Source: Halictus rubicundus
Lineage: Eukaryota; Arthropoda; Insecta; Hymenoptera; Halictidae
NCBI RefSeq assembly: GCF_050948215.1
Contig: NW_027489043.1
Location: forward strand, 62,001-126,000
Direction: 5' to 3'
Length of the DNA: 64,000 nucleotides
This document shows, in pieces, positions 41,801 to 53,110 of this stretch (position 1 is its first letter; the number at the start of each line of letters is the position of its first letter). The notes under the pieces are model-generated. The model made no database searches and was not told the origin of the DNA. It saw only the letters and a list, made by a program, of their open reading frames with translations. The position numbers were made by a program, and so were the translations under genes.

Positions 41801-42569
41801 CCACCCTCCACGCGCGGGATTCCCGGCCGGGCCGGGGGGACCGACGGCCGCGATGGGCCTTGAAGCGGCTGGACGCGGACGCGTTCGGGGCCGCGGTAGC
41901 CGCGGCGACATGGACGGGGCCGGCCCTGTCCGAGCTGGCGCCTGCGCAAGGGGCGAGGCGGCTGCGGGAGGTAATGACGGCGGTGTGCGACACCGCCATG
42001 CCCCGCAGCCGGTTCGCCCCCAGGAGGGCGGCGTACTGGTGGTCCGCCGGCATTGCGGAGCTCCGGCGTGCCTGCAATGCCGCGCGGCGTCGGTACGGCC
42101 GAGCGCGTAGGAGGCGCGACGACGAGGAGGCGACGGCGAGGCTCGGCGGGGAGTACCGAGCCGCGCTCGGGGTTCTCCGCAGGGCTATCGCGCGGGCCAA
42201 GGCCGACGCGTGGTCGGAGCTCGTCGGCATGGTGGACTCCGATCCATGGGGGCGCCCGTACAAGCTTGTCATGAACAAGCTGCGCGCGTGGGCGCCTCCG
42301 GTGACGGAGTCGATGGACCCCCACCTGCTCGAGGGAGTGGTGGCGTCCCTCTTCCCGCGAGAGGGGGGACAACTGCGCCGCTCCCATTGGGAACAGGAGC
42401 CTCTCTCCTGGTCCGCAGAGTGGGAGGTGTCGGCCGGCGAGCTGGGTGAGGCGATGGCCAGGGCGCGGCGGGTGGGCCGCAAGGCCCCGGGCCCGGACGG
42501 GGTGCCGGGCCGCGCGTTGGTCTTGGCCCTGCAGGGGGGACTCGCCGCCGAACTCCGGCAGCTGTATAA

Positions 42570-43440
42570 CGGCTGTCTGAGGGAGGGGGTGTTCCCCACG
42601 GAGTGGAAGTCGGGCAGGTTGGTCCTCCTTCCGAAGGGGGGCAAGTCCCGGGACTCGCCCTCAGGGTACCGGCCAATTTGTCTGCTGGACGAGGCGGGGA
42701 AGTTGTTCGAGCGCGTACTCGTTGGACGCCTCGTCCGGCACCTGTCGGCGGGAGGGGTCCCCGATCTGAGCGGGGTTCAATTCGGCTTCCGGGAGGGTCT
42801 CTCCACCGTCGACGCTATTCGGCGGGTGAGGGCTCTCTCGGAGGCCTGTACGAGGGGGGCGGTGTTGCGTTGGCGATATCCTTGGATATCGCTAACGCGT
42901 TCAACACCGTCCCCTGGGATCGGATAATGGAGGCCCTGGTCTTCCACCGGGTGCCTCTGTATCTCAGAAGGGTGATCGGGAGCTATCTCTCCGACAGGGG
43001 TATAGAGTATCCCGGCCGGTACGGGATGGTGCGCAGGGGCGTCGTGCGCGGGGTTCCGCAGGGCTCGGTGTTGGGCCCGTTGCTGTGGAATCTTGCGTAC
43101 GATCGCGTCCTGCGGGAGGAGATGCCTCCCGGGGTCAGCCTGACGTGTTACGCCGACGACACGCTGGTATTGGCCACCGGGAGGTATGCGAAGGAGGCCA
43201 TCTGCCTGGCGGAGCGCGGCGCGTGGCGGGCGGTGCGCGCGATCCGGTCGCTGGGCCTAGAGGTGTCCGTCGAGAAAACCAGGGCCATGTGGTTTCTCCG
43301 CTCGGCCCGGTTGGCGGCGCCTCCCCAGTGCTGGATCTGCGTGGGGGAGGGGATGGTCAGGGTCGGGTCCCAGATGCGGTACCTGGGACTCGAGCTTGAC
43401 GGCCGGTGGCGTTTTGACCGCCACCTTGAGTCGCTGGCGC
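42570..43440 (+). other. Reverse transcriptase domain of ORF2
   Basis: Fingers and palm motifs are present in order. LLPKGGKSRDSPSGYRPI begins about 42625 and QFGFREGLST about 42778. Motif A (SLDIANAF) has its Asp at 42885-42887. Motif B (RGVPQGSVLGPLL) starts at 43047. The catalytic YADD is at 43149-43160, and YLGLELDG starts near 43381. All catalytic aspartates are retained. The frame changes between GFREG and motif A, so the domain cannot be translated continuously. Confidence 0.92.
42851..42866 (+). other. ORF2 frame change (apparent one-base loss) at a poly-G run
   Basis: Upstream protein homology is in the frame starting at 41311; downstream homology is in the frame one base earlier. 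The switch falls around a run of six G (42854-42859), a common place for slippage in replication or in sequencing. Confidence 0.8.
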
Positions 43441-44039
43441 CCCGGGCGGAGAGGGCGACCGCTGCGCTCGGTCGCCTTCTCCCGAATCTCGGGGGACCCT
43501 GTGGACGGGTGCGTCGTCTGTTCGCGGTGGTGGTGCGAGTTTTGGTCCTGTACGGAGCCCCTGTATGGGCGCGCGATGTCTTGGCTAGGGGGCGCAGTGG
43601 CGGCACACGGTCGCTGCTGCGTCGCATCGAGCGCAGGCTGGCCATAGGCATCGTGCGGGGGTACCGCACCATTTCATACGCGACGGCGATGGTGATGTCG
43701 GGGCTGATCCCCCTCGAGCTGGAGGCCCGCGTGTTGGCGGGTGTGCATACGCACTCCAGGGAACTCCGGCTCCGGGGGGTGGCCCCGGATCAGGCGCGGC
43801 TCATGGTGGATGAGCTCAGGCGACATGCTCGGCGGCACGCAGCCCGGGAGTGGCGCGATAGCCTTCCCGGGACGAGGGAGGGCGAGAGGCGGGCCGTTCG
43901 GGCCATCCTCCCGGTGTTCGATCAATGGAACAGGGGATGGATGGGGCATAGGGTCTCCTACCGTGTGACGCAGGTGATGAGCGGGCACGGGTGCTTCGGC
44001 GACTACCTGTGTCGCATCGGGAGGGAGACCGAGGAGGCG

Positions 44040-44093
44040 TGTCACCACTGCGGCGAGCCGCGGGACACGGCGCAACACACTCTGGAGGAGTGT
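44040..44093 (+). other. C-terminal Cys-His finger of ORF2
   Basis: The motif is C-X2-C-X8-H-X4-C (CHHC...H...C). A finger of this kind after the reverse transcriptase is typical of R1-clade ORF2 proteins and is thought to help bind nucleic acid at the target. All four ligands are intact. Confidence 0.82.
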
Positions 44094-44302
44094 CCGGCAT
44101 GGGGGGGAGAGCGCCGTGCCCTGCGGCGCGCGGTGGGCCACGACCTCTCGCTCCCGGCTGTCGTCGCTGCGGCAGCCGGTGGCGAGGAGGCGTGGAGGGG
44201 GTTCGCTTCCTTCTGCGAGCGGGTTATGCTGCGGAAGGAGGCTGCGGAACGGGATCGGGAGCGTAATCACGATCCCGGCCGAAGGGGGGGGGAGGCGCCG
44301 CA

Positions 44303-44325
44303 GGGTACGCCTCGGGGGCGTACCC
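44303..44325 (+). other. Perfect 9-bp hairpin near the end of ORF2
   Basis: The arms GGGTACGCC (44303-44311) and GGCGTACCC (44317-44325) are perfect inverted repeats around a 5-base loop. The site is in the low-complexity C-terminal tail of ORF2. It may be an RNA structure, but codon constraint or chance cannot be excluded. Confidence 0.6.
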
Positions 44326-44481
44326 CCGTTGCGACGCCTCTGACGCGAGCGGGGACGCCCTTGATGATCTCGAGGCGGGGGATCGGATATCCCCTTACAC
44401 TCGGTCACCAACGGCGTCCCCGGAGGCCGCCGGGCATCTCGGGCGGGGGCCCGGAAGCTCATCGGGCGGCCTAACAGGGGG

Positions 44482-44515
44482 GAAGGCGCCACGTCGTCCG
44501 TTGCGTGGTGCCTTC
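44482..44515 (+). other. 12-bp stem-loop at the start of the 3' UTR
   Basis: The arm GAAGGCGCCACG (44482-44493) pairs with CGTGGTGCCTTC (44504-44515) over 12 bp with one G-U wobble in RNA and a 10-nt loop. It lies 8 nt after the ORF2 stop. It is a candidate recognition structure for the element's own reverse transcriptase. Confidence 0.7.
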
Positions 44516-44692
44516 GGATAGAGTAGGTGCGGGAGGGGGCCGCGTCCCCCCCTGGGTGGTATGCTAAGGCGGGGGCACACCGGATTGACATGCGCGCGCA
44601 GAGCACGGGTGCCCCCAGGAGTCTAGGGACGGACGGGGAGGAGTTAGTGGGTATACTCGGCGTTGCACCAACCAGCCGAGGAGTCCCACATA

Positions 44693-44726
44693 ACCCGGAC
44701 CACCCCCCCCCCGGGGGGGTTCGGGT
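44693..44726 (+). other. C-run/G-run hairpin before the poly(A)
   Basis: ACCCGGACC followed by a run of C can fold onto a run of seven G followed by TTCGGGT, giving a GC-rich stem that ends about 24 nt before the poly(A). Homopolymer lengths here are prone to sequencing error. Confidence 0.6.
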
Positions 44727-44750
44727 ATCCGTAACGAGATTACCTCCTCG

Positions 44751-44764
44751 AAAAAAAAAAAAAA
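44751..44764 (+). other. Poly(A) tail of the retrotransposon
   Basis: Fourteen A residues follow TACCTCCTCG and directly abut the satellite (TAGGATAGG). This marks the 3' end of the insertion and its sense orientation. Confidence 0.92.
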
Positions 44765-44782
44765 TAGGATAGGATAGAGGAT
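44765..44782 (+). repeat. Right copy of 18-bp target-site duplication
   Basis: This copy is identical to 39652-39669 and starts at the first T after the poly(A) tract. The preceding A of the tract would extend the match to 19 bp, so the exact edge is ambiguous by one base. Confidence 0.65.
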
Positions 44783-44800
44783 AGGATAGGATAGAGAATA

Positions 44801-44830
44801 GGATATAGGATTGGATAGGATAGCGGATAG
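44801..44830. repeat. GATTGG/GATAGCGG marker right of the insertion
   Basis: GGATATAGGATTGG followed by GATAGGATAGCGG is the satellite marker that in domain 1 lies 42 bp after AAAGG. At this locus it is the right half of the module split by the retrotransposon. Its immediate neighbours (GAGAATAGG before, GAGGATTGG after) resemble domain-2 forms as well. Confidence 0.7.
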
Positions 44831-45059
44831 GATAGGATAGAGGATTGGATAGGATAGTCGATAGGATACGATAGAGGATAGGATATTATAGAGGATAGGA
44901 TAGGATAGAGGATAGGATATGATACAGGATAGGATAGGATAGAGGATAGGATAGGATGGAGGATAGGATATGATAGAGGATACGATATAGGATTTAATAG
45001 GATAGAGGATAGGATACGATAGAGGATAGGATAGGATAGAGGATAGGATAGGATAGAGA

Positions 45060-48000
45060 ATAGGATACGATAGAGGATAAGGATAGGATAGAGGATAGGA
45101 TAGGATAGAGGTTAGGATATGATAGAGGATAGGATAGGATAGAGGATAGGATAGGATAGAGGATAGGATAGGATAGAGGATAGGATAGGATAGAGGATAG
45201 GATAGGATAGAGGATAGGATAGGATAGAGGATAGGATAGGATAGAGGATAGGATAGGATAGAGGATACCATATAGGATTGGATAGGATAGAGGATAGGAT
45301 GCGATAGAGGATAGGATAGGATAGAGAATAGGATATAGGATTGGATAGGATAGAGGATAGGATAGGATAGAGGATAGGATAGGATAGAGGATAGGATATT
45401 ATAGAGGATAGGATAGGATTAGAGGATAGGATACGATAGAGGATAGGATAGGATAGAGGATAGGATACGATAAAGGTTAGGATAGGATAGAGGTTAGGAT
45501 AGGATAGAGGATAGGATAGGATAGAGGATAGGATGTGATAGGGGATAGGATATAGGATTGGATAGGATAGAGGATAGGATAGGATAGAGGATAGGATAGG
45601 ATAGAGGATAGGATAGGATAGAGGATAGGATATGATAGAGGATAGGATAGGATAGTGGATAGGATAGGATAGAGGATAGGATAGGATATGATAGTGGGTA
45701 GGATAGGATAGAGGTTAGGATAGGATACAGGATAGGATAGGATAGAGGATACGATATAGGATTGGATAGGATAGAGGATAGGATATGATAGAGGATAGGA
45801 TAGGATAGAGAATAGGATATAGGATTGGATAGGATAGAGGATAGAATAGGATAGAGGATAGGATAGGATAGAGGATAGGATAGGATAGAGAATAGGATAG
45901 GATCGAGGATAGGATAGGATAGAGGATAGGATAGGATTGAGGATAGGATACGATAGAGGATAGGATAGGATAGAGGATACGATATAGGATTTAATAGGAT
46001 AGAGGATAGGATACGATAGAGGATAGGATAGGATAGAGGATAGGATAGGATAGAGGACAGTATAGGATACAGGATAGGATAGGGTAGAGGATAGGATACG
46101 ATAGAGGATAAGGATAGGATAGAGGATAGAATAGAGGATAGGATAGGATAGACGATAGGATAGGATAGAGGATAGGATATGATAGAGGATAGGATGTAGG
46201 ATTGGATAGGATAGAGGATAGGATAGGATTGAGGATAGGATATTATAGAGGATAGGATAGGATAGAGGATAGGATATGATACAGGATAGGATAGGATAGG
46301 GGATAGGATAGGATGGAGGATAGGATAGGATACAGGATAGGATAGGATAGAGGATAGGATATGATAGAGGATAGGATAGGATAGAGGATAGGATAGGATA
46401 GAGAATAGGATAGGATAGAGGATTTAATAGGATAGAGGATAGGATACGATAGAGGATAGGATAGGATAGAGGATAGGATAGGATATGATAGTGGATAGGA
46501 TAGGATAGAGGATAGGATTTGATACAGGATAGGATAGGATAGAGGATACGATATAGGATTGGATATGATAGAGGATAGGATAGGATAGAGAATAGGATAT
46601 AGGATTGGATAGGATAGAGGATAGAATAGGATAGAGGATAGGATAGGATAGAGGATAGGATAGGATAGAGGATAGGATAGGATAGAGAATAGGATAGGAT
46701 AGAGGATAGGATAGGATAGAGGATAGGATAGGATAGAGGATAGGATAGGATAGAGGATAGGATAGGATAGAGGATAGGATAGGATAGAGGATAGGATAGG
46801 ATAGAGGATAGGATAGGATAGAGGATAGGATAGTATAGAGGATAGGATAGGATAGAGGATACGATATAGGATTTAATAGGATAGAGGATAGGATACGATA
46901 GAGGATAGGATACGATAGAGGATAGGATAGGGTAGAGGATAGGATAGGATAGGATAGAGGATAGGATAGGATAGAGGATAGGATAGGATAGAGGATAGGA
47001 TAGGATAGAGGATAGGATAGGATAGAGGATAGGATAGGATAGAGAATAGGATAGGATAGAGAATAGGATATAGGATTGGATAGGATAGCGGATAGGATAG
47101 GATAGAGGATAGGATAGGATATGATAGAGGATAGGATATAGGATTGGATAGGATAGAGGATAGGATAGGATAGAGGATAGGATAGGATAGAGGATAGGAT
47201 ATGATAGAGGATAGGATAGGATAGAGGATAGGATATGATAGAGGATAGGATAGGATAGAGGGTAGGATAGGATAGAGGATAGGATAGGATAGAGGATACG
47301 ATATAGGATTGGATAGCATAGAGGATAGGATACGATAGAGGATAGGATAGGATAGAGAATAGGATAGGATAGAGGATAGGATAGGATAGAGGATAGGATA
47401 TGATACAGGATAGGATAGGATAGAGGATAGGATACGATAGAGGATAAGGATAGGATAGAGGATAGGATAGGATAGAGGATAGGATATGATAGAGGATAGG
47501 ATAGGATAGAGGATAGGATAGAGGATAGGATAGGATAGAGAATAGGATAGGATAGAGGATAGGATAGGATAGAGGATAGGATAGGATAGAGGATAGGATA
47601 GGATAGAGGATGGGATAGGATAGAGGATAATATAGGATAGAGGATAGGATAGGATAGAGGATAGGATAGGATAGAGGATAGGATAGGATAGAGGATAGGA
47701 TACGATAGAGGATAGGATAGGATAGAGGATACGATATAGGATTTAATAGGATAGAGGATAGGATACGATAGAGGATAGGATAGCATAGAGGATAGGATAG
47801 GATAGAGGATAGGATAGAGGATAGGATAGGATAGAGGATAGGATAGGATAGAGAATAGGATATAGGATTGGATAGGATAGAGGATAGAATAGGATAGAGG
47901 ATAGGATAGGATAGAGGATTGGATAGGATAGAGAATAGGATAGGATAGAGGATAGGATAGGATAGAGAATAGGATAGGATAGAGGAAAGGATAGGATAGA

Positions 48001-51000
48001 GGATAGGATAGGATGGAGGATAGGATAGGAAAGAGGATGGGATAGGATAGAGGATAGGATACGATAGAGGATAGGATAGGATAGAGGATACGATATAGGA
48101 TTTAATAGGATAGATGATAGGATACGATAGAGGATAGGATAGGATAGAGGATAGGATAGGATAGAGGATAGGATAGGACAGAGGATAGGATAGGATACAG
48201 GATAGGATAGGATAGAGGATAGGATAGGATAGAGGATAGGATAGGATAGAGGATAGGATAGGATAGAGGATAGGATAGGATAGAGGATAGGATAGGATAG
48301 AGAATAGGATACGATAGAGGATAAGGATAGGATAGAGGATAGGATAGGATAGAGGATAGGATATGATAGAGGATAGGATAGGATAGAGGATAGGATAGGA
48401 TAGAGGATAGGATAGGATAGAGGATAGGATAGGATAGAGGATAGGATAGGATAGAGGATAGGATAGGATAGAGGATAGGATAGGATAGAGGATAGGATAG
48501 GATAGAGGATACCATATAGGATTGGATAGGATAGAGGATAGGATGCGATAGAGGATAGGATAGGATAGAGAATAGGATATAGGATTGGATAGGATAGAGG
48601 ATAGGATAGGATAGAGGATAGGATAGGATAGAGGATAGGATATTATAGAGGATAGGATAGGATTAGAGGATAGGATACGATAGAGGATAGGATAGGATAG
48701 AGGATAGGATACGATAAAGGTTAGGATAGGATAGAGGTTAGGATAGGATAGAGGATAGGATAGGATAGAGGATAGGATGTGATAGGGGATAGGATATAGG
48801 ATTGGATAGGATAGAGGATAGGATAGGATAGAGGATAGGATAGGATAGAGGATAGGATAGGATAGAGGATAGGATATGATAGAGGATAGGATAGGATAGT
48901 GGATAGGATAGGATAGAGGATAGGATAGGATATGATAGTGGGTAGGATAGGATAGAGGTTAGGATAGGATACAGGATAGGATAGGATAGAGGATACGATA
49001 TAGGATTGGATAGGATAGAGGATAGGATATGATAGAGGATAGGATAGGATAGAGAATAGGATATAGGATTGGATAGGATAGAGGATAGAATAGGATAGAG
49101 GATAGGATAGGATAGAGGATAGGATAGGATAGAGAATAGGATAGGATCGAGGATAGGATAGGATAGAGGATAGGATAGGATTGAGGATAGGATACGATAG
49201 AGGATAGGATAGGATAGAGGATACGATATAGGATTTAATAGGATAGAGGATAGGATACGATAGAGGATAGGATAGGATAGAGGATAGGATAGGATAGAGG
49301 ACAGTATAGGATACAGGATAGGATAGGGTAGAGGATAGGATACGATAGAGGATAAGGATAGGATAGAGGATAGAATAGAGGATAGGATAGGATAGACGAT
49401 AGGATAGGATAGAGGATAGGATATGATAGAGGATAGGATGTAGGATTGGATAGGATAGAGGATAGGATAGGATTGAGGATAGGATATTATAGAGGATAGG
49501 ATAGGATAGAGGATAGGATATGATACAGGATAGGATAGGATAGAGGATAGGATAGGATGGAGGATAGGATAGGATACAGGATAGGATAGGATAGAGGATA
49601 GGATATGATAGAGGATAGGATAGGATAGAGGATAGGATAGGATAGAGAATAGGATAGGATAGAGGATTTAATAGGATAGAGGATAGGATACGATAGAGGA
49701 TAGGATAGGATAGAGGATAGGATAGGATATGATAGTGGATAGGATAGGATAGAGGATAGGATTTGATACAGGATAGGATAGGATAGAGGATACGATATAG
49801 GATTGGATATGATAGAGGATAGGATAGGATAGAGAATAGGATATAGGATTGGATAGGATAGAGGATAGAATAGGATAGAGGATAGGATAGGATAGAGGAT
49901 AGGATAGGATAGAGGATAGGATAGGATAGAGAATAGGATAGGATAGAGGATAGGATAGGATAGAGGATAGGATAGGATAGAGGATAGGATAGGATAGAGG
50001 ATAGGATAGGATAGAGGATAGGATAGGATAGAGGATAGGATAGGATAGAGGATAGGATAGGATAGAGGATAGGATAGGATAGAGGATAGGATAGGATAGA
50101 GGATACGATATAGGATTTAATAGGATAGAGGATAGGATACGATAGAGGATAGGATACGATAGAGGATAGGATAGGGTAGAGGATAGGATAGGATAGGATA
50201 GAGGATAGGATAGGATAGAGGATAGGATAGGATAGAGGATAGGATAGGATAGAGGATAGGATAGGATAGAGGATAGGATAGGATAGAGAATAGGATAGGA
50301 TAGAGAATAGGATATAGGATTGGATAGGATAGCGGATAGGATAGGATAGAGGATAGGATAGGATATGATAGAGGATAGGATATAGGATTGGATAGGATAG
50401 AGGATAGGATAGGATAGAGGATAGGATAGGATAGAGGATAGGATATGATAGAGGATAGGATAGGATAGAGGATAGGATATGATAGAGGATAGGATAGGAT
50501 AGAGGGTAGGATAGGATAGAGGATAGGATAGGATAGAGGATACGATATAGGATTGGATAGCATAGAGGATAGGATACGATAGAGGATAGGATAGGATAGA
50601 GAATAGGATAGGATAGAGGATAGGATAGGATAGAGGATAGGATATGATACAGGATAGGATAGGATAGAGGATAGGATACGATAGAGGATAAGGATAGGAT
50701 AGAGGATAGGATAGGATAGAGGATAGGATATGATAGAGGATAGGATAGGATAGAGGATAGGATAGAGGATAGGATAGGATAGAGAATAGGATAGGATAGA
50801 GGATAGGATAGGATAGAGGATAGGATAGGATAGAGGATAGGATAGGATAGAGGATGGGATAGGATAGAGGATAATATAGGATAGAGGATAGGATAGGATA
50901 GAGGATAGGATAGGATAGAGGATAGGATAGGATAGAGGATAGGATACGATAGAGGATAGGATAGGATAGAGGATACGATATAGGATTTAATAGGATAGAG

Positions 51001-51220
51001 GATAGGATACGATAGAGGATAGGATAGCATAGAGGATAGGATAGGATAGAGGATAGGATAGAGGATAGGATAGGATAGAGGATAGGATAGGATAGAGAAT
51101 AGGATATAGGATTGGATAGGATAGAGGATAGAATAGGATAGAGGATAGGATAGGATAGAGGATTGGATAGGATAGAGAATAGGATAGGATAGAGGATAGG
51201 ATAGGATAGAGAATAGGATA
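45060..51220. repeat. 3,244-bp tandem duplication
   Basis: Landmarks in the first copy recur 3,244 bp later: the ACCATATAGG variant at 45268 and 48512, the TTTAA marker blocks, and the GCATAG variants at about 47786 and 51030. The two copies are nearly identical over thousands of bases, including rare variants such as GAGGACAGTATAGG, GATTTGATACAGG and GATAGTGGGTAGG. This suggests a recent event, although an assembly duplication must be excluded. Confidence 0.9.
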
Positions 51221-53110
51221 GGATCGAGGATAGGATAGGATAGAGGATAGGATAGGATTGAGGATAGGATACGATAGAGGATAGGATAGGATAGAGGATA
51301 CGATATAGGATTTAATAGGATAGAGGATAGGATACGATAGAGGATAGGATAGGATAGAGGATAGGATAGGATAGAGGACAGTATAGGATACAGGATAGGA
51401 TAGGGTAGAGGATAGGATACGATAGAGGATAAGGATAGGATAGAGGATAGAATAGAGGATAGGATAGGATAGACGATAGGATAGGATAGAGGATAGGATA
51501 TGATAGAGGATAGGATGTAGGATTGGATAGGATAGAGGATAGGATAGGATTGAGGATAGGATATTATAGAGGATAGGATAGGATAGAGGATAGGATATGA
51601 TACAGGATAGGATAGGATAGAGGATAGGATAGGATGGAGGATAGGATAGGATACAGGATAGGATAGGATAGAGGATAGGATATGATAGAGGATAGGATAG
51701 GATAGAGGATAGGATAGGATAGAGAATAGGATAGGATAGAGGATTTAATAGGATAGAGGATAGGATACGATAGAGGATAGGATAGGATAGAGGATAGGAT
51801 AGGATATGATAGTGGATAGGATAGGATAGAGGATAGGATTTGATACAGGATAGGATAGGATAGAGGATACGATATAGGATTGGATATGATAGAGGATAGG
51901 ATAGGATAGAGAATAGGATATAGGATTGGATAGGATAGAGGATAGAATAGGATAGAGGATAGGATAGGATAGAGGATAGGATAGGATAGAGGATAGGATA
52001 GGATAGAGAATAGGATAGGATAGAGGATAGGATAGGATAGAGGATAGGATAGGATAGAGGATAGGATAGGATAGAGGATAGGATAGGATAGAGGATAGGA
52101 TAGGATAGAGGATAGGATAGGATAGAGGATAGGATAGGATAGAGGATAGGATAGGATAGAGGATAGGATAGGATAGAGGATACGATATAGGATTTAATAG
52201 GATAGAGGATAGGATACGATAGAGGATAGGATACGATAGAGGATAGGATAGGGTAGAGGATAGGATAGGATAGGATAGAGGATAGGATAGGATAGAGGAT
52301 AGGATAGGATAGAGGATAGGATAGGATAGAGGATAGGATAGGATAGAGGATAGGATAGGATAGAGAATAGGATAGGATAGAGAATAGGATATAGGATTGG
52401 ATAGGATAGCGGATAGGATAGGATAGAGGATAGGATAGGATATGATAGAGGATAGGATATAGGATTGGATAGGATAGAGGATAGGATAGGATAGAGGATA
52501 GGATAGGATAGAGGATAGGATATGATAGAGGATAGGATAGGATAGAGGATGGGATATGATAGAGGATAGGATAGGATAGAGGGTAGGATAGGATAGAGGA
52601 TAGGATAGGATAGAGGATACGATATAGGATTGGATAGCATAGAGGATAGGATACGATAGAGGATAGGATAGGATAGAGAATAGGATAGGATAGAGGATAG
52701 GATAGGATAGAGGATAGGATATGATACAGGATAGGATAGGATAGAGGATAGGATACGATAGAGGATAAGGATAGGATAGAGGATAGGATAGGATAGAGGA
52801 TAGGATATGATAGAGGATAGGATAGGATAGAGGATAGGATAGAGGATAGGATAGGATAGAGAATAGGATAGGATAGAGGATAGGATAGGATAGAGGATAG
52901 GATAGGATAGAGGATAGGATAGGATAGAGGATGGGATAGGATAGAGGATAATATAGGATAGAGGATAGGATAGGATAGAGGATAGGATAGGATAGAGGAT
53001 AGGATAGGATAGAGGATAGGATACGATAGAGGATAGGATAGGATAGAGGATACGATATAGGATTTAATAGGATAGAGGATAGGATACGATAGAGGATAGG
53101 ATAGCATAGA
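51030..53110. repeat. Shortened third copy of the 3,244-bp block (2,077-bp offset)
   Basis: After 51,030 the sequence first follows the 47.8-kb region, then switches near 51.2 kb to sequence matching 49.1 kb onward with an offset of 2,077 bp (GATCGAGG at 49145 and 51222). The copy therefore lacks 1,167 bp compared with the first two. A jump between two positions of the same block is what unequal exchange produces. Confidence 0.8.

Larger units (their letters stand above)
41161..44474 (+). pseudogene. ORF2 (endonuclease-reverse transcriptase) of the retrotransposon, disrupted
   Basis: About 1,100 codons encode the enzyme that nicks the target and copies the element RNA from the nick. The start is uncertain: ORF2 lies in the -1 frame relative to ORF1 with no nearby ATG (the nearest upstream in-frame ATG is 41023), suggesting frameshift or reinitiation. 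The conserved region begins about 41179 with the LQANLN block. Two lesions are visible. A TGA at 41308-41310 lies inside the endonuclease, and a one-base loss near 42851-42866 moves the frame just before reverse-transcriptase motif A. The open pieces are 41311-42927 (endonuclease plus start of reverse transcriptase) and 42603-44474 (rest of reverse transcriptase plus finger). Key residues of both activities remain, so decay looks recent. ORF2 ends at TAA 44472-44474. Confidence 0.92.
44475..44750 (+). other. 3' UTR of the retrotransposon
   Basis: This GC-rich noncoding segment lies between the ORF2 TAA and the poly(A). In R1-clade elements the 3' UTR is the part recognised by the reverse transcriptase. 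It contains two strong potential hairpins (listed separately). The only open frames are short and unsupported. Confidence 0.85.
39668..44764 (+). mobile_element. R1-clade-like non-LTR retrotransposon, 5'-truncated, ORF2 disrupted
   Basis: This GC-rich insert of about 5.1 kb in the GGATA satellite carries ORF1 (Gag-like, zinc knuckles), ORF2 (APE-type endonuclease, reverse transcriptase, C-terminal Cys-His finger), a 3' UTR of about 276 bp and a 14-nt poly(A). There are no long terminal repeats. The order of domains and the APE-type rather than restriction-like endonuclease fit the R1 group, which includes R1, TRAS, SART, Waldo and Mino. ORF1 begins at the satellite junction with no 5' UTR, so the copy is probably 5'-truncated. 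An in-frame TGA and a frame change in ORF2 make it non-autonomous. Assignment to a named family would need a sequence search; R1 clade is inferred from architecture and motifs. Confidence 0.93.

Noticed and set aside
40214..44606. Minus-strand and alternative-frame open frames within the retrotransposon
   Set aside because: They overlap ORF1 and ORF2, whose zinc-knuckle, endonuclease and reverse-transcriptase motifs are clear. High GC content makes long shadow frames common.
39668..44764. LTR retrotransposon or integrated virus
   Set aside because: There are no terminal repeats, protease, integrase or envelope-like region. The APE-type endonuclease, poly(A) tail and target-site duplication fit a non-LTR element.
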